A program made the position numbers and the translations under genes. A stretch of 64,000 nt of DNA, from the NCBI RefSeq assembly GCF_000373565.1, contig NZ_KB891798.1, positions 206-64,205 on the forward strand, written 5' to 3'. The notes beneath the pieces are model-generated. The model made no database searches and was not told the DNA's origin. It worked only from the letters and a program-made list of their open reading frames with translations. Shown piece by piece: positions 42,923 through 58,707 of this stretch. Within the stretch, counting starts at the first letter, position 1; each line of letters opens with the position of its first letter. Source of the stretch: Streptomyces sp. HmicA12 (lineage in GTDB: Bacteria > Actinomycetota > Actinomycetes > Streptomycetales > Streptomycetaceae).

Positions 42923-43000
42923 ATGCACACCGACTCCGACCTCGGTCGCCTTGCCGAGCGCATGGCCTGGGCCCCGGGGCAGATCGCGCACGGCTGCTGA
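42923..43000 (+). CDS. Possible 25-residue small protein or leader peptide
   Basis: The frame MHTDSDLGRLAERMAWAPG continues six residues to end in Cys. It is preceded by GGAGGAGG about 10 bp upstream. It lies 170 bp before the xanthine dehydrogenase operon. It could be a leader peptide or a small independent protein, but chance is also possible in GC-rich DNA. Confidence 0.35.
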   Translation: MHTDSDLGRLAERMAWAPGQIAHGC

Positions 43001-43171
43001 ACGCCTCCCTCTGACGTGCCCGTGCCCGCTCGTGGCACCCATGCGCTGTACCCGGCTGTGGCACGTTCCGGGATTCCCGTCACCACTCCTTTCCGGTACG
43101 CAGGTATCGCGTGCCGTGCCGCGCCCGTTCCTCTCCTCCGGCGCGCCCGAACACAGAAAGCTGCCTGAAAA

Positions 43172-47043
<3,872 letters not shown>

Positions 47044-47044
47044 C

Positions 47045-47854
47045 ATGACGTGGCTGGCCGCGGCCGCACGGTTGCGCGCACGCCGGGAGCCCGGCGTGCT
47101 CGTCACCGTCGCGACCGCGCGCGGCCACGCCCCGCGCGCGGCGGGCGCCAAACTCGTCGTGGCGCGGAGCGGGACCTGGGGCTCGATCGGCGGCGGCAAC
47201 GTCGAGGCCGTCGCCATCGACCGGGCCCGCGAGCTGATCGAGGCGGCCACGTCCGAGCCGGAGCTGATCGACTTCGCCCTGAACGACAAGGTCACCAACC
47301 GGCACGGCGTGCAGTGCTGCGGCGGCACGGTCTCCGTCCTGCTCGAACCCCTGCCGGTGGTGGGCGCGGTCGCGATCTTCGGCGCCGGGCACGTCGGCCT
47401 CGAACTGGCCCGCATCCTGGCCCGCCAGGACCTCGACCTCCACCTCGTCGACACGCGGGCCGACATGCTGACCGAGGAACGCCTCGGCGTCCTGGCCGAC
47501 GCGGTGGCCCAGGTCCACGTCCACCACACACCGCTGCTGCCCGAGGAGGTCCTGGAGCAACTGCCGCGAGGCGCCCATGTGCTGATCATGACCCATGACC
47601 ACGCCGAGGACGCGGCCCTGTGCGACGCGGCTCTGCGCACCGATCACCTCGGCTCGATCGGCCTGATCGGGTCCGCGGCCAAGTGGGCACGCTTCCGCAA
47701 GCGCCTCGCCACCGAGGGAGGCCACGACGAGGCGACCATCGACCGGATCACGACCCCGATCGGACTGCCCGACATCACCGGCAAGGAACCGGCGACGATC
47801 GCCGTGAGCGTCGCCGCCGATCTGCTGCGCACCTTCCAGACCGAGCTGTACTGA
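47045..47854 (+). CDS. xdhC: Xanthine dehydrogenase accessory protein XdhC
   Basis: A 269-residue XdhC. The N-terminal XdhC/CoxI motif is VLVTVATARGHAPRAAGAKLVV with WGSIGGGNVEAVA and HGVQCCGGTVSVLLEPL; the Rossmann part starts with VAIFGAGHVGLELARIL. It sulfurates and inserts the molybdenum cofactor into XdhB. The ATG starts just after the xdhB stop; a GTG at 47036 in frame would overlap it by 8 bp and is also possible. Confidence 0.92.
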   Translation: MTWLAAAARLRARREPGVLVTVATARGHAPRAAGAKLVVARSGTWGSIGGGNVEAVAIDRARELIEAATSEPELIDFALNDKVTNRHGVQCCGGTVSVLLEPLPVVGAVAIFGAGHVGLELARILARQDLDLHLVDTRADMLTEERLGVLADAVAQVHVHHTPLLPEEVLEQLPRGAHVLIMTHDHAEDAALCDAALRTDHLGSIGLIGSAAKWARFRKRLATEGGHDEATIDRITTPIGLPDITGKEPATIAVSVAADLLRTFQTELY

Positions 47855-48108
47855 ACGGAGAGCCACTGAGTGGAGATGTGGCGATACGGCCCCTCGGCAT
47901 GACATAGATCACGAAGACACGGGTCCGATCCCGGAATGCCCGGCCCCGCACCGCGGCTGCAGTGCAGGTGGGCTTGCCCCGATCAGGGGTCGCGTGGGGC
48001 AATGGCGCCCGGCGCGAGGCCGCGGGGGCGCGACGACGTACCCCGGCCCGCTCTCCGCCGCTCGCCCGTCGTTCCGGGACCGCTGTCTTCGAAAGGTTCT
48101 CCCGCACC

Positions 48109-49329
48109 ATGCCGCTGGCCCTGTTGGCCCTGGCCGTTGTCGCGTTCGGCATCGGCACGACCGAGTTCGCCACGATGGGGCTGCTGCCCCAGATCGCCGA
48201 CGGGATCGACGTGTCCGTGCCCCACGCGGGCAACCTCGTCTCGGCGTACGCGCTCGGCGTCGTCGTCGGAGCCCCTCTGCTGACCGGCATCGGCGCGCGC
48301 GTCCCGCACAAGCGGCTGCTGCTGCTCCTGACCGGCCTCTTCGTCGTCGGCAACGCCGCGTCCGCGCTCGCCCCCGGCTTCGGCTCGCTCTTCGCCGCCC
48401 GGTTCCTCGCGGGGCTGCCGCACGGCGCCCTGTTCGGCGTGGGCGCGGTCGTCGCCTCCCGGCTGGTCGCGCCCGACCGGGCGGCGCGGGCCGTGTCGAA
48501 GATGTTCCTCGGGCTGACCGTCGCGAACATCGTCGGCGTGCCGGCCGGTACCGCACTGGGGCAGCAGCTCGGCTGGCGGGCCGCCTACTGGGCCGTCGCC
48601 GGCATCGGACTCGTCGCCCTCGCCGCGCTCGCGATCTTCGTGCCGCACCAGCCGCGCGGCGAACAGTCCGGCATCCGGCACGAGCTCCGCGCGATGGGCA
48701 ACAAGCAGGTCGCGCTCGGCCTCGCCACGGCCGTCGTCGGGTTCGGCGGCTTCTTCGCCGTCTACAGCTACCTGGTGCCGATGCTCACGCACCTCACCGG
48801 CATCTCCGACTCCTCCACCACCCTCGTGCTCGCCCTGTACGGCGTCGGCATGACGGCCGGCACGCTGCTCGCTGGCCCGCTCACCGACCGCGCCCTGCGG
48901 CCGACCCTGTACGGCGGCCTGGCGCTGCTCGCCGCCGCACTGGTGACGTTCTACTTCACCGTCCACAGCACGGTGCCCGCACTGCTGACGATCACCTTCA
49001 TCGGCGCGATGGGCTCCCTCATCACCACGCCGGTCCAGATGCTGCTCATGGCCAAGGCGAAGAACGCCCCCACCATGGCCGCCGCCTCCAACCACTCGGC
49101 GTTCAACCTGGCCAACGCGGGCGGCGCCTGGATCGGCGGCCTCGTCATCACGGCCGGCTGGGGCTGGGCCGCCCCGAACCTCGCCGGAGCGGTGCTCGCC
49201 CTCGCGGGCCTGGCACTCGCCGTCGTGGCCGGCCTGACGGACCGCGGCAGCGACCGCTCCGAGGTGGCCGCCGTCTCCCGCGCCGAGACCGCCGGCCAGG
49301 CCGAGGAGGCCACGGCCCCGCAGGGCTGA
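48109..49329 (+). CDS. MFS exporter, DHA1 type
   Basis: A 406-residue membrane protein with 12 hydrophobic segments. The first helix has FGIGTTEFATMGLLPQIADGI, the mark of the AraJ/PbuE-like DHA1 group that includes purine nucleoside and sugar exporters. The ATG at 48109 begins directly at the first membrane helix, with GAAAGG 12 bp upstream. It lies 254 bp after xdhC on the same strand. A role in purine export beside xanthine dehydrogenase is possible but unproven. Confidence 0.87.
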   Translation: MPLALLALAVVAFGIGTTEFATMGLLPQIADGIDVSVPHAGNLVSAYALGVVVGAPLLTGIGARVPHKRLLLLLTGLFVVGNAASALAPGFGSLFAARFLAGLPHGALFGVGAVVASRLVAPDRAARAVSKMFLGLTVANIVGVPAGTALGQQLGWRAAYWAVAGIGLVALAALAIFVPHQPRGEQSGIRHELRAMGNKQVALGLATAVVGFGGFFAVYSYLVPMLTHLTGISDSSTTLVLALYGVGMTAGTLLAGPLTDRALRPTLYGGLALLAAALVTFYFTVHSTVPALLTITFIGAMGSLITTPVQMLLMAKAKNAPTMAAASNHSAFNLANAGGAWIGGLVITAGWGWAAPNLAGAVLALAGLALAVVAGLTDRGSDRSEVAAVSRAETAGQAEEATAPQG

Positions 49330-49333
49330 CGGC

Positions 49334-49801
49334 TCAGGTCCGGCGGGAGCCCGGGGCCAGCCGGTCCGCGAGAATCCGGGCCCGCTCCCGCTGCACCGCC
49401 CCGGCCCGAGAGGCCGCGAAGCGGAGCAGGCCCGGAGGCGTGCGCAGGCGCAGCGTGTCGGTGACGACGCTGCCGTCCTCGTGACCGGCGATGGCGAAGC
49501 GATAGCTCATGCGAACCCGGCCGGGGCTGCGGACCTCACCGGAGATCTCCGCGGCCCCGGGGAGACCGTCCGCCAGCGGCACCAGCGTGACGTCGATGAC
49601 GTTGTCGTGCCGCAGAACCCTCAGGAACCGGAACCGCTCGACCGCCGTGTAGCGCACGCTTCCCCCGCTCTCGCGGACGTCCCGCACGGCGACGACCAAC
49701 GGCGACAGACCGACGTAGTGCGCCGGATCCGCCAGGTGTGAGAAGACCTCCCGGGGCGGCGCGGCGACGCGGAACGTGTGCTGCAACTCGGCTGACGGCA
49801 C
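49334..49801 (-). CDS. SRPBCC (polyketide cyclase/START-like) protein
   Basis: A 155-residue single-domain protein of the SRPBCC fold. It begins with LQHTFRVAAPPREVFSHLADPAHYVGLSPLV, where the first helix covers a ligand cavity, then the antiparallel strands and a long final helix (LLRFAASRAGAVQRERARILADRL). It probably binds a hydrophobic ligand. GTG 49801 is chosen because AAGGAG lies 7 bp upstream on that strand. It is convergent with the MFS gene. Confidence 0.82.
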   Translation of the reverse strand: MPSAELQHTFRVAAPPREVFSHLADPAHYVGLSPLVVAVRDVRESGGSVRYTAVERFRFLRVLRHDNVIDVTLVPLADGLPGAAEISGEVRSPGRVRMSYRFAIAGHEDGSVVTDTLRLRTPPGLLRFAASRAGAVQRERARILADRLAPGSRRT

Positions 49802-49889
49802 CAGGGATCTCCTTCGTGGCAGGGGGACGCGGTCCACAGTGACGGACGCCCCGCCACCGCGTCAGCGCTCAGGAAGCCACAAGATCTGA

Positions 49890-53876
<3,987 letters not shown>

Positions 53877-53947
53877 CCGAGATCCCTCACCGGCCGGCCG
53901 GGCCGGTGGTCGCGCGCACGACAGCGGCCATCGGCCCGGTCCGTCGT

Positions 53948-54544
53948 TCAGCCCGCGACGAGGGTGGTCACCTCGACCAGCGCGGGCCGCGCGGGAGTCG
54001 ACCCGAAGCCGAACCGGACCGGCGGGGTGACGTCCGCGAGGGGGCCCAGATCGCGACCCTCCAGGCGCGCGGACGCGGCAGTCACCACACGCTCGTCCAG
54101 CGCGCAGTAGAACTCCCGGCGCCCGCCTCCCGCACTGCCGACGGTGCGCACGCCGCGACGGGCCAGCCGCGCGACGGGGTCGGTCACGCGACACCACCCC
54201 GGCGTTCTCGCCAGCCTCCGGGGGACGAGGGCGAGCAGCAGCCCCGCGCCCGTGCGCCGGCCTACGGTCAGCGAAACATCCACCGAGGGGGCCCGGACCG
54301 TGAGGTGACGGGGCCCGTCACGGACGAGCGCGACCGGCTCCACACGCACCTCGTCGAAGGTGTACGTGGCCGCGATGTAGTCGGCTACGGGCCGGGACGG
54401 AGCGATCAGGACGCGGTGCCCGTCGGGCCGCTCGACCATCACGTCGGTCACCGGCCCGAACGGCGTGGCCGCCCACATGCCGATGACGATCCGCACTCCT
54501 GACCGGGTGCCGACCCCGGCGATCGCACCGTCGAATCTGTCCAC
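53948..54544 (-). CDS. Hypothetical protein
   Basis: A 198-residue soluble protein. The pattern GVRIVIGMWAATPFGPVTDVMVERPDGHRVLIAP followed by DYIAATYTFDEVRV is mostly strand-rich. GTG 54544 is chosen as the start of this conserved region. I cannot assign a fold; the style recalls acetoacetate decarboxylase-like barrel proteins. It is convergent with the GH2 gene. Confidence 0.7.
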   Translation of the reverse strand: MDRFDGAIAGVGTRSGVRIVIGMWAATPFGPVTDVMVERPDGHRVLIAPSRPVADYIAATYTFDEVRVEPVALVRDGPRHLTVRAPSVDVSLTVGRRTGAGLLLALVPRRLARTPGWCRVTDPVARLARRGVRTVGSAGGGRREFYCALDERVVTAASARLEGRDLGPLADVTPPVRFGFGSTPARPALVEVTTLVAG

Positions 54545-54791
54545 GCCGCCCAGCCTAGGCTCCCGGGCCACCGGAGCGCCGCATCGAATTCCCTGGAGAA
54601 GCGATCGCAAACAGATCGTTCCGTTTGATCTACGTCACGGCGAGCGAGGGCCTGTGAGCTGCATGAAGGCCGCGAGCAGGGGGCAGACGGGCTTGCCTGA
54701 AGGTGTTTGCCTTCCTGTTCGGAGGGTGGCGCGTTCCGGGACGACCGGGCGTGTCCCGTCCGGAGGGAAGCCGGAGGAAGGAACCCCGTCC

Positions 54792-56372
54792 GTGAGCGCG
54801 GAGACGACGCAGGCGGCAAGTGAAGTCGAGCCGGAATGGAATCCGGAGGCGGTGCGCCGCCACCGTGGCCTGTTCCGGGTGATCGAGCGACGGCGCAGCC
54901 CCAAGCTGCGGCGCAGCGACATCACGGTGACCGAGGAGACGGCGGTGCGGCGCGCGGTGAAGGCCGCGATGCTCGGCAACGCCATGGAGTGGTTCGACTT
55001 CGGCATCTACTCCTACATGGCCGTCACCCTGGGCCAGGTGTTCTTCCCGTCGGGCAACCCGACGGCCCAGACCCTCGCCTCCTTCGGCGCCTTCGCCGCG
55101 GCGTTCCTGCTGCGGCCGATCGGCGGGTTCGTCTTCGGGCCGCTCGGTGACCGCATCGGCCGCAAGAAGGTCCTGTCCCTCACCATGATCATGATGGCGC
55201 TCGGCACCTTCGGCATCGGCCTGGTGCCCTCGTACGCCGCCATCGGCATCTGGGCACCGGTCCTGCTGCTCCTCTTCCGTGTGGTCCAGGGCTTCTCGAC
55301 CGGCGGTGAGTACGGCGGCGCCGCCACCTTCATCGCCGAGTACGCGCCCGACAAGAGGCGCGGCTTCTTCGGCAGCTACCTGGAGTTCGGCACGCTCGCC
55401 GGATACGTGGGCGCGGCCGGACTCGTCACCGTCCTGACGACGCTCCTGGACGACGGCGCCATGCTGTCCTGGGGCTGGCGCGTGCCGTTCCTCGTCGCCG
55501 GTCCGCTCGGCCTGATCGGGATGTACATGCGGCTGAAGCTGGAGGACACCCCGGCCTTCCAGGAGCTGGAGCGCGAGAAGGAGCGCGGTACCGAGCGCCC
55601 GAAGTTCCGCTTCGGCCCGTTCTTCCGCGACCACTGGCGCGCGCTGCTGCTGTGCATGATCCTCGTCGCCGCCTACGACATCGCCGACTACGGCCTGCTG
55701 TCGTACATGCCGACGTACCTCACCGACGAGCTGAAGTACGGCTCCACCGCCGGTCTCGTGGCCATCGTCGTCGTCATGGTCGCCCTGATGTGCCTCGTGC
55801 ACCCGCTCGGTGCCCTCTCCGACCGGGTCGGCCGCAAGCCCGTCCTGCTCACCGGCATGATCGGGTTCGTCGTGCTGACCCTGCCGGCGTTCCTGCTGCT
55901 GCGCGCCGGCGGACACGTCGCCATCTACGCCGGTCTGCTGCTGCTCGGCCTGTGCCTGCTGACGTTCCTCGCGACGATGTCGGCCGTGCTGCCGGCGCTG
56001 TTCCCGACCGAGGTGCGCTACTCGGCGCTCGCGATCTCCTTCAACGTCGCGGGCTCGATCTTCGGCGGTACCACGCCGCTGGTGATGGAGGGCCTGACCA
56101 GTGCGACCGGCAACAGCCTCATGCCGGCGTTCTACATCATGCTGGCGGCCGTGGTCGGCGCGGTCGCGGTCCTGTTCATGAAGGAGACCGCACGGCAGCC
56201 GCTGGCCGGTTCCCCGCCCTCCGTCTCCACGCCCGAGGAGGCCGCCGCGATGGTCGCCGCCCAGTACCCGCGGGGCCCCCTCTCGCAGATCCCGGCCGTC
56301 GACGTCCCCGACACCCCGGCCGGTGCGGAGACCGGCACTCCGGAACCCGCCGTCGGTGCCACCGCCGCCTGA
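54792..56372 (+). CDS. MFS transporter, ProP-like (metabolite:H+ symporter)
   Basis: A 526-residue protein with 12 membrane segments. It has the MHS-family start AMLGNAMEWFDFGIYSYMAVTLGQVFFP, GPLGDRIGRKKVL motif A, and the FSTGGEYGGAATFIAEYAPDKRRG loop after helix 4. ProP takes up proline, betaine and related compatible solutes. A 65-residue charged N-terminal extension precedes the first helix and a Pro/Ala-rich tail of about 55 residues follows the last. GTG 54792 has GGAAGG 11 bp upstream. A strong terminator ends the unit. Confidence 0.9.
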   Translation: MSAETTQAASEVEPEWNPEAVRRHRGLFRVIERRRSPKLRRSDITVTEETAVRRAVKAAMLGNAMEWFDFGIYSYMAVTLGQVFFPSGNPTAQTLASFGAFAAAFLLRPIGGFVFGPLGDRIGRKKVLSLTMIMMALGTFGIGLVPSYAAIGIWAPVLLLLFRVVQGFSTGGEYGGAATFIAEYAPDKRRGFFGSYLEFGTLAGYVGAAGLVTVLTTLLDDGAMLSWGWRVPFLVAGPLGLIGMYMRLKLEDTPAFQELEREKERGTERPKFRFGPFFRDHWRALLLCMILVAAYDIADYGLLSYMPTYLTDELKYGSTAGLVAIVVVMVALMCLVHPLGALSDRVGRKPVLLTGMIGFVVLTLPAFLLLRAGGHVAIYAGLLLLGLCLLTFLATMSAVLPALFPTEVRYSALAISFNVAGSIFGGTTPLVMEGLTSATGNSLMPAFYIMLAAVVGAVAVLFMKETARQPLAGSPPSVSTPEEAAAMVAAQYPRGPLSQIPAVDVPDTPAGAETGTPEPAVGATAA

Positions 56373-56403
56373 GCGGCACCCGCATTCGTCGTATTGCTCC
56401 ACC

Positions 56404-56441
56404 CCCGCCCTCTCCCGATACTTCCATCGGGGGAGGGCGGG
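56404..56441 (+). terminator. Strong hairpin terminator after the ProP-like gene
   Basis: A 16-bp stem, CCCGCCCTCTCCCGAT with ATCGGGGGAGGGCGGG, has one G-U wobble and a 6-nt loop. It lies about 30 bp after the stop codon. Confidence 0.9.
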
Positions 56442-56944
56442 CCGTTTGGCCGCCCAGTGGCCGGTGCCCGCTCCCCGGCAGGGGGTGGGACATGGGCGGT
56501 CACAGCGACAGCGCGCTCGGGGGAACGGCTGTGGCGCGAGGGGCAGGCGCGCGGGAAAACTTGAGTGCGCCGGTGCACACCGGCGCAGCGAGAGGAGCGG
56601 ATGACCTGCGCGCACGCCAGGTGATCTCCGCGTGGAGGCCCGTGGAACGGCCGGTGTCCACAGCCCGACATGTGCCCGTCGTCGCAGGCCAGGGCCAACT
56701 CGCAATGATCTGGCCATCCTTGAGCGGCACGTGGTCTGTGGTTTGAGCTTCAAATCTTGAGCACAAATTACACACATGCCTCTCTCCAGCTGGGTTCCAA
56801 TGGTCTAGATTGACCGTGCCTCACATGCAGGACACGGGGCGACAAATGATGATCTATAGGACCGTCATCACAACCGGTGAGCAGCTGCGACTGCCCCGCC
56901 GGACGTGGGACAGACCAGGTCCGGGGGGCCCGAGAGGGAGCGCT
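56442..56944 (+). promoter_or_regulatory. Promoter region of the exopolysaccharide operon
   Basis: About 500 bp without a gene. An AT-rich island at about 56740-56880 stands out, containing TTGAGC, CAAATT, TCTAGATTGACC and GATCTATAGG strings that could form a promoter, but no pair has good spacing. It lies ahead of the hairpin array and the first gene, so the operon promoter is probably here. Confidence 0.5.
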
Positions 56945-57087
56945 GGGTGCGGGGAGCACCCGAGGCTTCGGAAGGGCTCGTCAGATCTCATCGACGGGAG
57001 GCGGGGGCCTCCCGGGGGGAAGGGCAGCGCGGCGAGGGAGGCGGGGGCCTCCTGGGGGAGCAACAGTGCGGGAGACGGGGGTCTCCC
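56945..57087 (+). ncRNA. Array of G-loop hairpins in the leader of the exopolysaccharide operon
   Basis: Four hairpins follow each other: GGGTGC-GGGGA-GCACCC (56945-56961), GGGAGGC-GGGG-GCCTCCC (56996-57013), GGAGGC-GGGG-GCCTCC (57037-57052) and GGGAGAC-GGGG-GTCTCCC (57070-57087). The last one has a compensatory G-to-A/C-to-T pair change, so pairing is conserved rather than sequence. Each of the last three is followed by more G runs. They lie within 210 bp of the first gene. They could be protein-binding RNA hairpins, G-quadruplex forming sequence or an attenuator. Confidence 0.6.
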
Positions 57088-57147
57088 GGGGGAGGGGCAG
57101 GCGGTGTCAGGCGACCACGTCGTTTCACTGGGGACCGGGGGGGTTCT

Positions 57148-58626
57148 GTGCGGCAGGGGGGATTAGTCGGCCCTTTTCCGTCGGCGCGCGGGCGTCTGGC
57201 GGACGGGTCGATCAGCCGAATAGCGATCGACTGGGAACAGCGGTACCGGCGTACCGTGATCACCAGCGACACCGTGGCCACCGCTCTCGTGGTGGCGGGA
57301 ATAGGCAACTTCTTCGGCGTTCGGGACGCGGCCAACTGGCACGAGAAGTGGGGGATCCTCGCCTTCGGTACCGAACTGCTGGTGCTGGGCGCGCTCGCGG
57401 TGAGCCGTTCGTGGGCCCCGGCCGTACTCGGCCAGGGCGCCGAGGAGTTCCGCCGGCTCGGCCGGTCCCTGTTCACGGCGACCGTCGTCCTGGCACTCGG
57501 CGGGATCGCCCTCACCTCGCGCAACATCAAGCTCTGGATCTTCGTCGCGATACCGGCGATAGCCGTCGTCACCATGACCGAGCGGTACCTGCTCCGCCTC
57601 TGGCTGCACAAACAGCGCAAGGACGGGCGGTGCCTGCGCCCGGTGCTCGCCGCCGGGAGCCCTGCGACCGTGCGCGACCTGATCAACCGGACGCGCAAGT
57701 TCCCGCACCTCGGCTGGCGCGTGGACGCGGTGTGCACGACGGACGGACTCGGGCCGGACGGTGACCACTTGGACGGCGTGCCGGTGGTCGGCCCGCTGGC
57801 GGACGTCGCCAACCACGTCCGCCGCGACGGCTACCGCGTCGTCGCCGTCACCCCGGACCCGCACTGGTCACCGGACCGGTTGCAGCGCCTCGCCTGGAAC
57901 CTCGAGGGCAGCGACGCCGAGATGGTCGTGGCCCCCGTACTGATGGAGGTGGCCGGACCGCGGCTGCACGTCGACGCGGTGCTCGGCATCCCGCTGCTGC
58001 GGGTCAGCATGCCGACCTTCACCGGGGGACGCCGGGCGATCAAGGGGATCGTCGACCGGATGGGCGCGGCGATCCTGCTGATGCTCTTCGCACCGCTGAT
58101 GGTGCTCGTCGGGGTGCTCGTCCTCGCGGACAGCCGGGGCGGGGCCTTCTACCGCCAGCGCAGAGTCGGCAAGGACGGCCGCGAGTTCACCATTCTGAAG
58201 TTCCGCACCATGGTCACCGGGGCGCACAAGGCCCGTGCCGAGCTGGCCGGCCTCAACGAGGGTGCGGGGCTGCTGTTCAAGGTCCGCCGGGACCCGCGGG
58301 TGACCCGGGTGGGAGCCGTACTGCGCCGGTACTCGCTCGACGAACTGCCGCAGTTGTTCAACGTACTTGGCGGATCGATGTCGCTCGTCGGCCCGCGGCC
58401 ACCGTTGCCGGAGGAGTCCGCGGCGTACGGCCCGGACATACGACGGCGTCTCCTGGTCAAGCCAGGACTCACCGGCCTGTGGCAGATCAGCGGCCGCAGC
58501 GACCTGCCGTGGGAAGAGGCGGTCCGTCTCGACCTGCGCTACGTCGAGGACTGGTCGCTCGCCCTTGACACGGTGATCTTGTGGAAGACGCTGCGTGCGG
58601 TGCTCCACGGCCAGGGAGCCTACTGA
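57148..58626 (+). CDS. Exopolysaccharide polyprenyl glycosylphosphotransferase (WcaJ/CpsE-like)
   Basis: A 492-residue membrane enzyme that moves the first sugar phosphate to undecaprenyl phosphate. Four membrane segments (about residues 36-145) precede a soluble domain, then a fifth helix (about 308-330) and the catalytic domain with GKDGREFTILKFRTMV, SLDELPQLFNVLGGSMSLVGPRP and KPGLTGLWQISGRSD. GTG 57148 follows a GGGGGGG ribosome site and is the last usable start before conserved sequence. The sixth codon is TTA (57163-57165), the rare leucine codon read by bldA tRNA in Streptomyces. It begins the operon. Confidence 0.92.
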   Translation: MRQGGLVGPFPSARGRLADGSISRIAIDWEQRYRRTVITSDTVATALVVAGIGNFFGVRDAANWHEKWGILAFGTELLVLGALAVSRSWAPAVLGQGAEEFRRLGRSLFTATVVLALGGIALTSRNIKLWIFVAIPAIAVVTMTERYLLRLWLHKQRKDGRCLRPVLAAGSPATVRDLINRTRKFPHLGWRVDAVCTTDGLGPDGDHLDGVPVVGPLADVANHVRRDGYRVVAVTPDPHWSPDRLQRLAWNLEGSDAEMVVAPVLMEVAGPRLHVDAVLGIPLLRVSMPTFTGGRRAIKGIVDRMGAAILLMLFAPLMVLVGVLVLADSRGGAFYRQRRVGKDGREFTILKFRTMVTGAHKARAELAGLNEGAGLLFKVRRDPRVTRVGAVLRRYSLDELPQLFNVLGGSMSLVGPRPPLPEESAAYGPDIRRRLLVKPGLTGLWQISGRSDLPWEEAVRLDLRYVEDWSLALDTVILWKTLRAVLHGQGAY

Positions 58627-58707
58627 CGCAGGGGGGTGCGCGGCGGTCGTACGGCCGTCGCGCGGACTGCGGGCCCACAGGGGTCCGCATTGGGGGGAAG
58701 GACGGGC

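Larger units (their letters stand above)
42780..43171. other. Intergenic stretch between AraC and xdhA genes
   Basis: These 392 bp contain a possible AraC terminator near the start and a 25-codon open frame with a good ribosome site. The last 170 bp show no gene or clear promoter; the xanthine dehydrogenase operon must be transcribed from here. Confidence 0.6.

Noticed and set aside
56810..57166. 118-codon frame upstream of the exopolysaccharide operon
   Set aside because: It runs through the hairpin array, is Gly/Arg-rich without a recognisable domain, and its start lacks a ribosome site.
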